From Mucilaginibacter_A sp050955045 (GTDB lineage: Bacteria > Bacteroidota > Bacteroidia > Sphingobacteriales > Sphingobacteriaceae): a stretch of DNA of 64,000 nt. Positions 47,543 to 54,750 of this stretch are shown one piece after another. The number at the start of each line of letters is the position of its first letter. Positions within the stretch are counted from its first letter, which is position 1. The notes under the pieces are model-generated. The model was not told the origin of the DNA and did no database searches. It saw only the letters and a program-made list of their open reading frames with translations. The stretch covers positions 248,001-312,000 of the forward strand of contig JBPBQV010000030.1 of assembly GCA_050955045.1 (NCBI GenBank), in the 5' to 3' direction. Made by a program: the position numbers and the translations under genes.

Positions 47543-47833
47543 ACCATTTTAAACCAATAAAATTTTGTAAGAAACCTTATTTTGCATTTACTATAGGATA
47601 AACTTAATAAAATTTTATACAATTTAAATAAATACAAAATTTATTATGTGAAGAAAGTTCAATTATAATATACTTATCATTATTATTTATTCAGCTAAAG
47701 TCTAAAAAATTATGGTCATTATGTTAATGATTTTACTTGAATATTAATCTATAAATATGGTTTTTTGAATAATAAAGCTGCTAAAAACTTTTATAAAAAT
47801 CAAGTTTGTATTTTCTGTACATGAAGTAAGATA

Positions 47834-47982
47834 AGAGGATGTTTAAGTTTTAATAATACTTCTTTTATGCCGCAAATTTTGTTTTTGAAACTGATAGCCC
47901 GACAAGAAAAATCCTAAACTATACTGATTTTAGGTGATAAAAGAAGCATATAAAAATAAATCGGATAATTTAAACAGGTTCT
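47834..47982. repeat. Nested palindromic element, copy C
   Basis: Left terminus AGAGGATGTTTAAGTTTT near 47834, left inner arm ATACTTCTTTTA at 47857-47868, exact right inner arm TAAAAGAAGCAT at 47938-47949 (93 bp across), right terminus AATTTAAACAGGTTCT ending 47982. The outer arms pair over about 11 of 14 positions. It is far from any intact gene, so it is not tied to one neighbouring gene's terminator. Confidence 0.65.
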
Positions 47983-48123
47983 AAATATTTCTGCTTTTCA
48001 AAGAGATCTAATATAAGTTTAATATAATTGTTTTATATGAAGATATTAAAAGGTTGTTTTTGTAAGAAAAAATTTATTTCTAAATTGGCAAAAAGTTTTT
48101 AAACAGAATAAAATAATTTGATT

Positions 48124-48276
48124 ATGGCTTTATTACCAAATTTAAAGAATGGGTTAAATGAACCTGTTTTGGTTTTTATTCTATGTAGTTTATTTATCCT
48201 GCTTTTTTCTCCTGCTATTATAGCTCGCCATTATTTGTACTCTTTGTTTTTTAAAAAAAAGGAAATTAATTACTAA
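48124..48276 (+). CDS. Possible small membrane protein, 50 residues
   Basis: An ATG-initiated frame encoding MALLPNLKNGLNEPVLVFIL followed by more hydrophobic residues and a basic end (SLFFKKKEINY). One membrane segment is predicted (about residues 14-34) with a positive cytoplasmic tail. A TAATTTG box lies directly before the ATG, too close to act as its promoter. I recognise no family. Codon use is too short to judge, and the surrounding region is decayed, so it may be chance or a relic. Confidence 0.25.
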   Translation: MALLPNLKNGLNEPVLVFILCSLFILLFSPAIIARHYLYSLFFKKKEINY

Positions 48277-49014
48277 ATATTATGTGTAGTTTTAATAATA
48301 ACTGGTCATAGAAATTCCAGTCTTCTGAGCTTAAGCATTATTACTTGCGAATCGAATGGTTATTTAAAGCTTTTTTACAGTTTAAACAATTTTGCATATT
48401 CATGTTGGTTCAATTGCGCAGCTTTATTTAATAATAAATAGGAGATATTGTAAATGTAATTGCATAACTTCTATTACCATAAAAGAAGTTGATCAAAATA
48501 ATCAGACTTACTAAATGATCAATCTATTTAACAACAATTATCCGAATTGTTCCCCAAAAGCAATATGCATATTAACTTTGAACAAGCAAACTTAAATGTC
48601 AGAAGTATAGCTATTTAGAATTACTACACATCAATCTGCCTTAAGTAACTTAGCAATCGGAAGAACATAGCCAAATTACGCAATAGTTTATCGTAGAAGT
48701 TTTCGGAAAGCTGAAATTACCAACTTTTTAAAAATGACTGAAAAGTTACTAGCATGTAGCGGAACAGCACTTATAAATAATTGAGAGTGAGAAATACCCT
48801 GCAGGAAATTAAAAAGTTTAGTTGATTTTCCAGTATTAATCATGAGTGAACAGTAGAATTTCCTATGTCTTTTACAAACGAGGTATAACTAGACTTTATT
48901 TGGGGGAAGCAATTTAATCATCGATTATCTAAGTGATCATACTAGACAAATTGCCCTTATCCAAAGATTGTTAAATAACTGGGAAGCAATATTAAAACCA
49001 AATTTTACCTTAAT
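48277..49014. other. Gene-poor stretch at the right end of the polysaccharide locus
   Basis: About 740 bp without a convincing gene. A small hairpin AACTTCT (48466-48472) with AGAAGTT (48484-48490) contains a one-sided match to the recurring motif. A roughly 35-codon open stretch on the - strand near 48700-48820 (QGISHSQLFISAVPLH) matches nothing I know. The stretch is likely decayed DNA, together with 46892-47160 and 47543-47833, where nothing was recognised. Confidence 0.4.
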
Positions 49015-49050
49015 AAAAAGAGCAATGCTGTTTCCAGCATTGCTCTTTTT
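49015..49050 (-). terminator. Rho-independent terminator of the acidic protein gene
   Basis: A perfect 16-bp stem, AAAAAGAGCAATGCTG at 49015-49030 against the arm at 49035-49050, with a 4-nt loop. On the - strand it ends in TTTTT, 20 bp after the stop of the gene at 49071. The A-run on the other side makes it potentially bidirectional. Confidence 0.85.
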
Positions 49051-49070
49051 ACTGGTATTTTTTAAGAGAA

Positions 49071-49676
49071 TTATTTATAAAACTCGCCTTGGTCAGCATC
49101 ATCAGCCATCTTTTTCCGAGGAGCCTCATCATCACTGCTTTCTACTTCTGGCGGATTAGAAATCTCTTCACTCGGCTGGTTTAGAGCAGAATTGCCTAAA
49201 CCTAAACTGTGATGTTCTGAACTACTAGCATCACGGTCATTTTTTTGTTCCAGTTCGCTTGTTCCAAAATTATGTCCGCCCATCGGTTCGCCTTCCAAAC
49301 CTTTTGCACCTGCTTCATGGATGTTTTTTTCATTTCCTATCCAGGTTTTGGTTAACTCCTGCTCGGTTGGATCATCGCTGTTGGCATTAAATCCGTCTTC
49401 GTCCTCCAAATCATCTTCACCTATCGAATCTTCAAAATCTTCATCATCATCTCTGTCAAAATCGGCAGTGTCAGATTCTTTTGGCGCGTCATTAGTTGGG
49501 CTCATGGTTGTGGTTCCATGATCTCCGTATTCCAAATCATCATTTTTTTCTACATCAGCTACTGTAGTTTTCGGGTCGCCATAAGTTCCTCCGTCAAAAA
49601 CTACTTTATTTTGATTTGATGTTTGCTTTAAATCACCCAACTGGTTATCTAAAGTATTATTCTCATATTGACTCAT
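49071..49676 (-). CDS. Acidic low-complexity hypothetical protein
   Basis: 201 residues, very rich in Asp, Glu, Asn and Ser, with runs such as DRDDDEDFEDSIGEDDLEDE. No signal peptide, no membrane segment and no recognisable domain; probably largely disordered. It ends in DDADQGEFYK. A good terminator follows and the gene appears monocistronic. The reading frame avoids stops over 600 bp and has the higher GC of the right block, which supports a real gene. Stress- or DNA/protein-interaction roles are sometimes seen for such proteins, but nothing in the sequence shows one here. Confidence 0.7.
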   Translation of the reverse strand: MSQYENNTLDNQLGDLKQTSNQNKVVFDGGTYGDPKTTVADVEKNDDLEYGDHGTTTMSPTNDAPKESDTADFDRDDDEDFEDSIGEDDLEDEDGFNANSDDPTEQELTKTWIGNEKNIHEAGAKGLEGEPMGGHNFGTSELEQKNDRDASSSEHHSLGLGNSALNQPSEEISNPPEVESSDDEAPRKKMADDADQGEFYK

Positions 49677-49743
49677 AAAACAAGGTTAATTTATGTTGAA
49701 GGAGAACGCAGCAAGCTTAAAGTTGTTTCCAATAAATGCAGGA

Positions 49744-49755
49744 TAAAAGAAGCAT
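49744..49755 (-). repeat. Isolated copy of the 12-mer ATGCTTCTTTTA
   Basis: Exact copy in the 107-bp gap between the SDR gene and the acidic-protein gene, without a partner arm. Noted as part of the recurring motif set. Confidence 0.5.
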
Positions 49756-49783
49756 CTATCGTGATCATATCAAAACCAAAAAT

Positions 49784-50557
49784 TTATTGATAAACTTTCA
49801 TAGCTGTGCGCTCCACCAATCCTTTCGGCAGTAACCAGGCCATCAAAGCACCCAATTTGTTGATCGTGCCGGTAATTATTTCTGGTTTTCTGCGGAACAT
49901 AGCTTTTACGGCGATTTTGGCAACTGCTTCCGGTGTCATGTTTACCTGGCTGGCTGCTTTTAATCCTTTGGCACCAAGCTGTGCCCTTACAACAAAATCA
50001 GTATCTGTTGCACCCGGAGAAACACAGGTTACAGATACATTTTTATTTCTTAATTCCTGGTGCAACCCGCGGCTAAAACTTAATAAAAAAGCTTTGCTTG
50101 CTGCGTATAAGCTTAATCCCGGAACGGATTGATAAGCCGCAGAACTCGCCGTATTTAAAATATAAGCTTTAGGCTGTGCTAAAAGTTGTGCTAAAAACAG
50201 TTGGGTTAATGCAACCGGGAGCAGCATGTTCAACTGCATCATGTTCAGGTTTTCGGCTGATGTATATTTATCAAAAGCACCGCTTAAACCATAACCGGCA
50301 TTGTTAACCAGAATATGTACAGTATAATTATTTTGCACACACCAGTTGTAAACCTTTTCGGCAGCATCTGTTTCTGATAGATCAATAGCCAGATATGCTG
50401 TTTTTACACCATATTTTTGGGATAGCTCTTGTGCAACCTGCTCTAATAATTCAGCAGAACGTGCTACCAGCAGCAAATCAGTTTTGCGTGCCGCAAGTTC
50501 CTGTGCTATTGCTTTGCCAATGCCTTTGCTTGCTCCTGTAATTAACGCGTAAGCCAT
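49784..50557 (-). CDS. Short-chain dehydrogenase/reductase (classical SDR)
   Basis: 257 residues. Cofactor motif TGASKGIG at 7-14, NNAG at 85-88, catalytic Ser at about 138 (NTASSAAYQ) and Y151-x3-K155 (YAASK). VLNASGATDTDF-like segment (CVSPGATDTDFVV) follows, and MTPEAVAKIAVKAMF is typical of the DltE/YqjQ subgroup (COG0300). Arg33 after the second strand suggests NADP(H). Substrate unknown. It lies 44 bp downstream of the PhyH gene, but a good terminator between them suggests separate transcription or attenuation. Confidence 0.9.
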   Translation of the reverse strand: MAYALITGASKGIGKAIAQELAARKTDLLLVARSAELLEQVAQELSQKYGVKTAYLAIDLSETDAAEKVYNWCVQNNYTVHILVNNAGYGLSGAFDKYTSAENLNMMQLNMLLPVALTQLFLAQLLAQPKAYILNTASSAAYQSVPGLSLYAASKAFLLSFSRGLHQELRNKNVSVTCVSPGATDTDFVVRAQLGAKGLKAASQVNMTPEAVAKIAVKAMFRRKPEIITGTINKLGALMAWLLPKGLVERTAMKVYQ

Positions 50558-50569
50558 ATTTAATTTATT

Positions 50570-50592
50570 AAAAAAGGCTGGTAAAACCAGCC
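50570..50592 (-). terminator. Rho-independent terminator after the PhyH gene
   Basis: On the - strand GGCTGG, loop TTTTA, CCAGCC and then six T residues (50570-50575). It begins 9 bp after the stop of the dioxygenase gene and 12 bp before the SDR start, so it would end the upstream transcript or attenuate read-through. Confidence 0.8.
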
Positions 50593-50601
50593 CTGTTGTT
50601 T

Positions 50602-51417
50602 TTAAAATTTTACTTTTCCTATAAAATGATGATAAAAAGGTGTTTTACTTTTAGCATGTTTCAGAATAGATTTGCCGGTAATAATCGGGATATACATCAC
50701 CCGTCGCCTACTTTTTACGCCCATAAATGGTGATTGCTGCACGCGGTGCCATAATCGTCCATCATGTACGGTTAAATCGCCTGCCTCAATATCAAATCCG
50801 GTTTCCTGTGGATCGGGATTGTTATCCACAAAATACTTTTTAGCAAACAGCAGTTTTAAAATATTTTGTTTATGCGTACCAGCTAAAACACGTAAACCGC
50901 CGTTTTCTACCGGACAGTCATCCAAATGAATACCAACATTTAGCATGGGCATAATCTTTTGGCCGAGAAAAAGATCACGCGGACTATCAGTATGCCAGCC
51001 CATTTGAGAAAAACCACTGTTTGGCGTTTTTACATATTGATTGATAACTAGTCCGTCTTTTTCATTTTCGCCCATTCGTCCTTCATAAGGTGAAACCAAC
51101 TCCGGCAAGGCAGCCAAACGCGGATCTTTTAAAAACTCATGTAGAACTGCATTATGCATAGATGTAAAGCACATCCGCTGAATGATAGTTTGTTCATTCT
51201 CATCTTTGCCAAATTTTAAAGGTGTTCCGTTTACTTTTTCGCGGCCTTCTGTTAGCCAAGTTTGTTGTAAAGCATTAATCTCTTTTAAAAAAAGTTCTAC
51301 TGTTTCTTTAGTGATGAAATTTTTAAAAATGATTACACCATTTTTATCGAAAAAAGCCAACTGCTCTGGAGTCAATTTTTTTCCGAGGGTAAAACGCGGG
51401 CACTCAAGTTTTAGCAT
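50602..51417 (-). CDS. Phytanoyl-CoA dioxygenase (PhyH)-like Fe(II)/2-oxoglutarate oxygenase
   Basis: 271 residues. LAFFDKNGVIIFKNFITKET opens the fold. The iron site is H142-x-D144 (GWHTDSPRD) with distal His224 (DGRLWHRVQ); an Arg cluster at 237-239 (SRRRVMYI) fits 2-oxoglutarate binding. LNVGIHLDDCPVENGGLRVL is the conserved core strand segment. Substrate unknown: the family includes lipid, small-molecule and halogenating relatives. Monocistronic by its terminator. No signal peptide, so cytoplasmic. Confidence 0.88.
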   Translation of the reverse strand: MLKLECPRFTLGKKLTPEQLAFFDKNGVIIFKNFITKETVELFLKEINALQQTWLTEGREKVNGTPLKFGKDENEQTIIQRMCFTSMHNAVLHEFLKDPRLAALPELVSPYEGRMGENEKDGLVINQYVKTPNSGFSQMGWHTDSPRDLFLGQKIMPMLNVGIHLDDCPVENGGLRVLAGTHKQNILKLLFAKKYFVDNNPDPQETGFDIEAGDLTVHDGRLWHRVQQSPFMGVKSRRRVMYIPIITGKSILKHAKSKTPFYHHFIGKVKF

Positions 51418-51617
51418 GTTGTTAATATTAGATAAGCATCAAACAAAAGTCCTTGTTAACAGCTCGTTATAAGTATAAACCGTTAAAACCTGATGTTTAA
51501 AAGGCTCCAAATCTACTTAAAATTGATTTACGTTGTTAAGTATGCATTGTAATACTATTATTTTTACATTAAACTTTCAAACAGTATTTTTTAATAAACA
51601 TACATTTTAAGGAGAAA

Positions 51618-52265
51618 TTAATAATAAACAATTTTTTTAGAGAGCCTGTAAAGCAGATAAGTAAAAATCGGTGCTGCTACTACATCAATGGTATAATGCA
51701 CATGCTGAACCAGCAACAATATTGCAATGGCAATAGTAGAAATTAAAGCAAAGGCTTTATCGTATTTGTTTTGAAGGCATAAATAGATCAAAAACATTGT
51801 AGCGGTATGCCCGGAATAAAATAAATCTTTGGTAATTAGCTGGTTGCCATAAAAAATATTAGTAATCGGATCATGCAGATGAATAAGCCCTTTGGGTAAA
51901 CTCAGTGGTACTAAACTGATAGTGATGATTCGGGAGACATACAATAATAGGCAAGTCCAACCGGCAACAATTAAAAAATGGGGATCTTGTATCGCACGAA
52001 ATACGGCCAGTATCACCACGCTCCATAAAATGCAAAATATAGGTATGGAAACATCGTATTGCGGAATGAAATTTAAAATCCAGTCATTTAAAACAATACC
52101 GCTTCTGTGCTGGATGTAGTTGAAGAAATAAGGATTAATAACAACTACTAAAAGCATGATTACCAAAACGGTAGCAAGCCTTTTTCTGAAAGCAGACAGT
52201 TTCCATTCTTCTATCCACTTTTGCTTGTATGAAGTATCTGTTAAATTTAGATGATCAATTTCCAT
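51618..52265 (-). CDS. PAP2/sphingomyelin-synthase-like membrane phosphotransferase
   Basis: 215 residues, about six membrane segments. The active-site halves are DLFYSGHTATM (His153) and HVHYTIDVVAAP (His190, Asp194), the pattern of the PAP2_C group that contains sphingomyelin and related synthases rather than ordinary PAP2 phosphatases. It should transfer or remove a lipid head group at the cytoplasmic membrane. Bacteroidota make sphingolipids, so a sphingolipid head-group role is attractive but is inference. Gene stands alone, with 200 and 166 bp on its sides. Confidence 0.75.
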   Translation of the reverse strand: MEIDHLNLTDTSYKQKWIEEWKLSAFRKRLATVLVIMLLVVVINPYFFNYIQHRSGIVLNDWILNFIPQYDVSIPIFCILWSVVILAVFRAIQDPHFLIVAGWTCLLLYVSRIITISLVPLSLPKGLIHLHDPITNIFYGNQLITKDLFYSGHTATMFLIYLCLQNKYDKAFALISTIAIAILLLVQHVHYTIDVVAAPIFTYLLYRLSKKIVYY

Positions 52266-52431
52266 TCAGACGGTAAACTTACAGCGTTTTTTATTGAAAG
52301 TGCAAATGCAAATTTTCATGCTCACCGTTTACGGAATTTACAGAAACAGGTTTTAAATCACAATCAATGAAAAACAGAATTAGAATTTATAGTGATGCTG
52401 TTTTTACGGCATAAAAATCTTGAAGCTAAAT

Positions 52432-53208
52432 TTAAGTTAGTTCAAAATCATCAGCATCTTTTAAAAACGGAAATGATCGTCTGTTTTTAATCAGTTCTTC
52501 TGCCGAAACAGAAAAAGTATAAACATCTTCTTCGTCGCGTTTATAATAAATTACTTTTCCGTTCGGGTCAATACAGGAAGAATCGCCGGAATGATAAATT
52601 TCATTTCCATCATAACCCACACGGTTTACAGCAATTACATAAGCTTGGTTTTCTACAGCGCGTGCCGGAATAAGCGTGCGCCAGTGCAAAGCGCGTTTTT
52701 CGGGCCAGTTGGCTACTACCAAAAGCAAATCATATGCTGCATTTAAGTTTCTCGTCCAAACCGGGAAACGCAGATCGTAACAAATCATCGGGCAAATTTT
52801 CCAGCCTTTTAATTCTACAATCAAACGCTCGTTTCCGGCAGTAAAAGTTTCATGTTCTTTACCCATGGCAAACAAATGCCGTTTGTCATATTGCGAAAAA
52901 GAACCATCTTCCCGCATCCAGATCAAACGATTATAGTAATTACCATTTTCGATGATCATCAAACTGCCGGTAACTACGCATTGATATTTTTGGGCGATTT
53001 CGTGCATCCAGCGCATTGTTTTACCGTTCATTTCTTCGGCCAAAGCGGTGTTCATGGTAAAACCGGTGTTAAACATTTCCGGTAAAATAATCAGTTCCGT
53101 ATTTTCCCGAATGCCGGAAGACAGCCGCAAAGCAATATTTTTTAAATTCTGATCGATATTTTCCCAAAATAAATATCCTTGGAAAGTAGTTACTTTTAAA
53201 TTTTCCAT
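52432..53208 (-). CDS. Omega-amidase, nitrilase superfamily (YafV-like)
   Basis: 258 residues, the normal length. Catalytic triad Glu44 (LPEMFNTGF), Lys109 (YDKRHLF) and Cys143 (MICYDLRFPVW). ANWPEKRALHWRTLIPARAV and AVNRVGYDG are the characteristic downstream blocks of YafV/Nit2 omega-amidases, which hydrolyse alpha-ketoglutaramate or alpha-ketosuccinamate. The aminotransferase gene upstream ends 40 bp before this start, so they form an operon, fitting the glutamine transaminase/omega-amidase pathway. Confidence 0.9.
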   Translation of the reverse strand: MENLKVTTFQGYLFWENIDQNLKNIALRLSSGIRENTELIILPEMFNTGFTMNTALAEEMNGKTMRWMHEIAQKYQCVVTGSLMIIENGNYYNRLIWMREDGSFSQYDKRHLFAMGKEHETFTAGNERLIVELKGWKICPMICYDLRFPVWTRNLNAAYDLLLVVANWPEKRALHWRTLIPARAVENQAYVIAVNRVGYDGNEIYHSGDSSCIDPNGKVIYYKRDEEDVYTFSVSAEELIKNRRSFPFLKDADDFELT

Positions 53209-53247
53209 AGTAATTAACGGCGAATTGGCTAAAATAAATGCAGCCGG

Positions 53248-54393
53248 TTATACTTTTAACAATTGTTCAATAGCTTTCTCCAGCGTTTCTTGTTTTTTAG
53301 CGAAACAAAAACGCAAAATACCGTTATCCGTTTTTTTACTGTAGAAGGCAGAATTTGGCACGGCGGCTACACCAACTTCGGTAATCAACCGTTTCGCAAA
53401 AAATAAATCGTTTTCTTCGGATAAATGGCTGTAGTTTACAGATTGAAAATAAGAACCGGCGCAAGGCAGCAGTTTCAAGCGAGAACTTTCCAGCCCGGCA
53501 CGAAAATAATCCCGCTTTTGCTGATAAAAATCTGCCAACCCGAGGTATGCTTCTTTTACCTGCATAAATTCTGCAAGTGCGTATTGCATCGGTGTGTTTA
53601 CCGAAAAAACATTGAATTGGTGTATTTTCCTGAATTCTGCCATCATCCAGGAAGGAGACATGCAGTAGCCAACTTTCCAGCCGGTTACATGAAAAAGCTT
53701 ACCAAAAGAAGCACAGATTAAACTCCGTTCGGCCAGTTCCGGATAGCGCGCCATACTTCGGTGCGGCTGTCCGTCAAAAATAATATGTTCATAAACCTCA
53801 TCACTTAAAATTAAAATATCAGTTTTATGAGTGAGGTTGATCAGTTCGCGAATATCTTCCTCCTGCAAAATTGTACCCGTTGGGTTATGCGGCGAATTCA
53901 GGATAATCATCTTAGTGCGCGAAGAAATCAACCGCCGTACCATATTCCAGTTAATGCGGTAATCCGGCGGTTCCAGCTCCATGCGTTTTACCACACCGCC
54001 CATTAGTTGGATGGCGGGCGCATAACAATCATAAGCAGGTTCAAAAATAATGACTTCATCATTTGGATGAACGGTAGCACAAATTGCTGTAAAAATAGCC
54101 TGCGTGCCGCCTGCAGTTATGGTAATTTCATTTTCCGGATGATAAGTGGCACCATATAAATCTTGTGTTTTAACTGCAATAGCTTCCCGCAAAGATAAAA
54201 TTCCGGGCATCGGCGCATATTGATTATGTCCTTGCTGCATGGCTTTGTTTACCAGTTGTACTAACTCTGGTGAACAATCAAAATCAGGAAACCCTTGTGA
54301 TAAATTGATGGCTCCAGCTTGTTGCGCTAAGGCGGACATTACAGAAAAAATAGTTGTACTAGTTTGCGGCAGTTTAGATTGAAAAGCGATCAT
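53248..54393 (-). CDS. PLP aminotransferase, methionine/glutamine transaminase type (YbdL-like)
   Basis: 381 residues. INLSQGFPDFDC near the start, NQYAPMPGILSLREAIA, TAGGTQAIF (phosphate cup), LNSPHNPTGT, LSDEVYEHIIFD, and the PLP lysine Lys232 in ASFGKLFHVTGWKVGY. The GK-x-x-H-x-TGWK form is that of YbdL and kynurenine/glutamine transaminase K-like enzymes, which re-aminate 2-oxo-4-methylthiobutyrate to methionine using glutamine. Co-transcribed with the omega-amidase downstream, supporting methionine salvage. Alternative: a broad aromatic/kynurenine aminotransferase. Confidence 0.9.
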   Translation of the reverse strand: MIAFQSKLPQTSTTIFSVMSALAQQAGAINLSQGFPDFDCSPELVQLVNKAMQQGHNQYAPMPGILSLREAIAVKTQDLYGATYHPENEITITAGGTQAIFTAICATVHPNDEVIIFEPAYDCYAPAIQLMGGVVKRMELEPPDYRINWNMVRRLISSRTKMIILNSPHNPTGTILQEEDIRELINLTHKTDILILSDEVYEHIIFDGQPHRSMARYPELAERSLICASFGKLFHVTGWKVGYCMSPSWMMAEFRKIHQFNVFSVNTPMQYALAEFMQVKEAYLGLADFYQQKRDYFRAGLESSRLKLLPCAGSYFQSVNYSHLSEENDLFFAKRLITEVGVAAVPNSAFYSKKTDNGILRFCFAKKQETLEKAIEQLLKV

Positions 54394-54483
54394 CGGAGGC
54401 TAAAATAAATATTATTTTAGGAATTGAGTTAAAAAGTCATTAGGCCAAAAATAAATGAGGGGATAAAAGTTTAAATTTTGTTT

Positions 54484-54719
54484 ATGGAAAACACTAATTC
54501 TTTCACCTAAAAACTAAAAAACAATCAACAGCTTTAAAAGCTGTTGCCAAAGCGTTGAAAGTTAATTTTGAAACAGAAAAAAATCCTTATAACCCTGATT
54601 TTGTGAAGGATATATTATAAGCACGAGAAGATCATAAAAATGAAAAACTCTTTAAAATGCTCTTGAGGATTTATAGAAGTAGCATTAAAACAGACGATAT
54701 AAAAGAAGTAAGAACCTAA
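54484..54719 (+). pseudogene. Decayed antitoxin-like (DUF2683/RelB-type) gene
   Basis: The frame through 54522 reads KKQSTALKAVAKALKVNFET, then EKNPYNPDFVKDIL, an in-frame TAA, then AREDHKNEKLF and SIKTDDIKEVRT, ending at 54717-54719. This resembles small Bacteroidota antitoxins of the form KEQ-x-x-ALKA-x-x-KALK-x-x-FE ... YNPEFV ... ARED-x-K. The likely start codon at 54484 (MENTNSFT) is in another frame, so there is a frameshift near the start besides the internal stop. No toxin gene is adjacent. The rest of the 357-bp gap holds only a lone TAAAAGAAGTAA near 54700. Family call from memory of the pattern; moderate certainty. Confidence 0.5.
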
Positions 54720-54750
54720 ATGCAATAGCTTTAAATTCTTACTTCAACCA

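Noticed and set aside
13332..47982. CRISPR array or integron-type attC array
   Set aside because: The palindromic copies are kilobases apart with genes between them, there are no regular spacers, and no cas or integrase gene is present. attC-like recombination remains unsupported without an integrase.
13332..47982. Complete insertion sequences
   Set aside because: The terminal inverted repeats look IS-like, but no transposase frame or fragment was found inside or between the copies.
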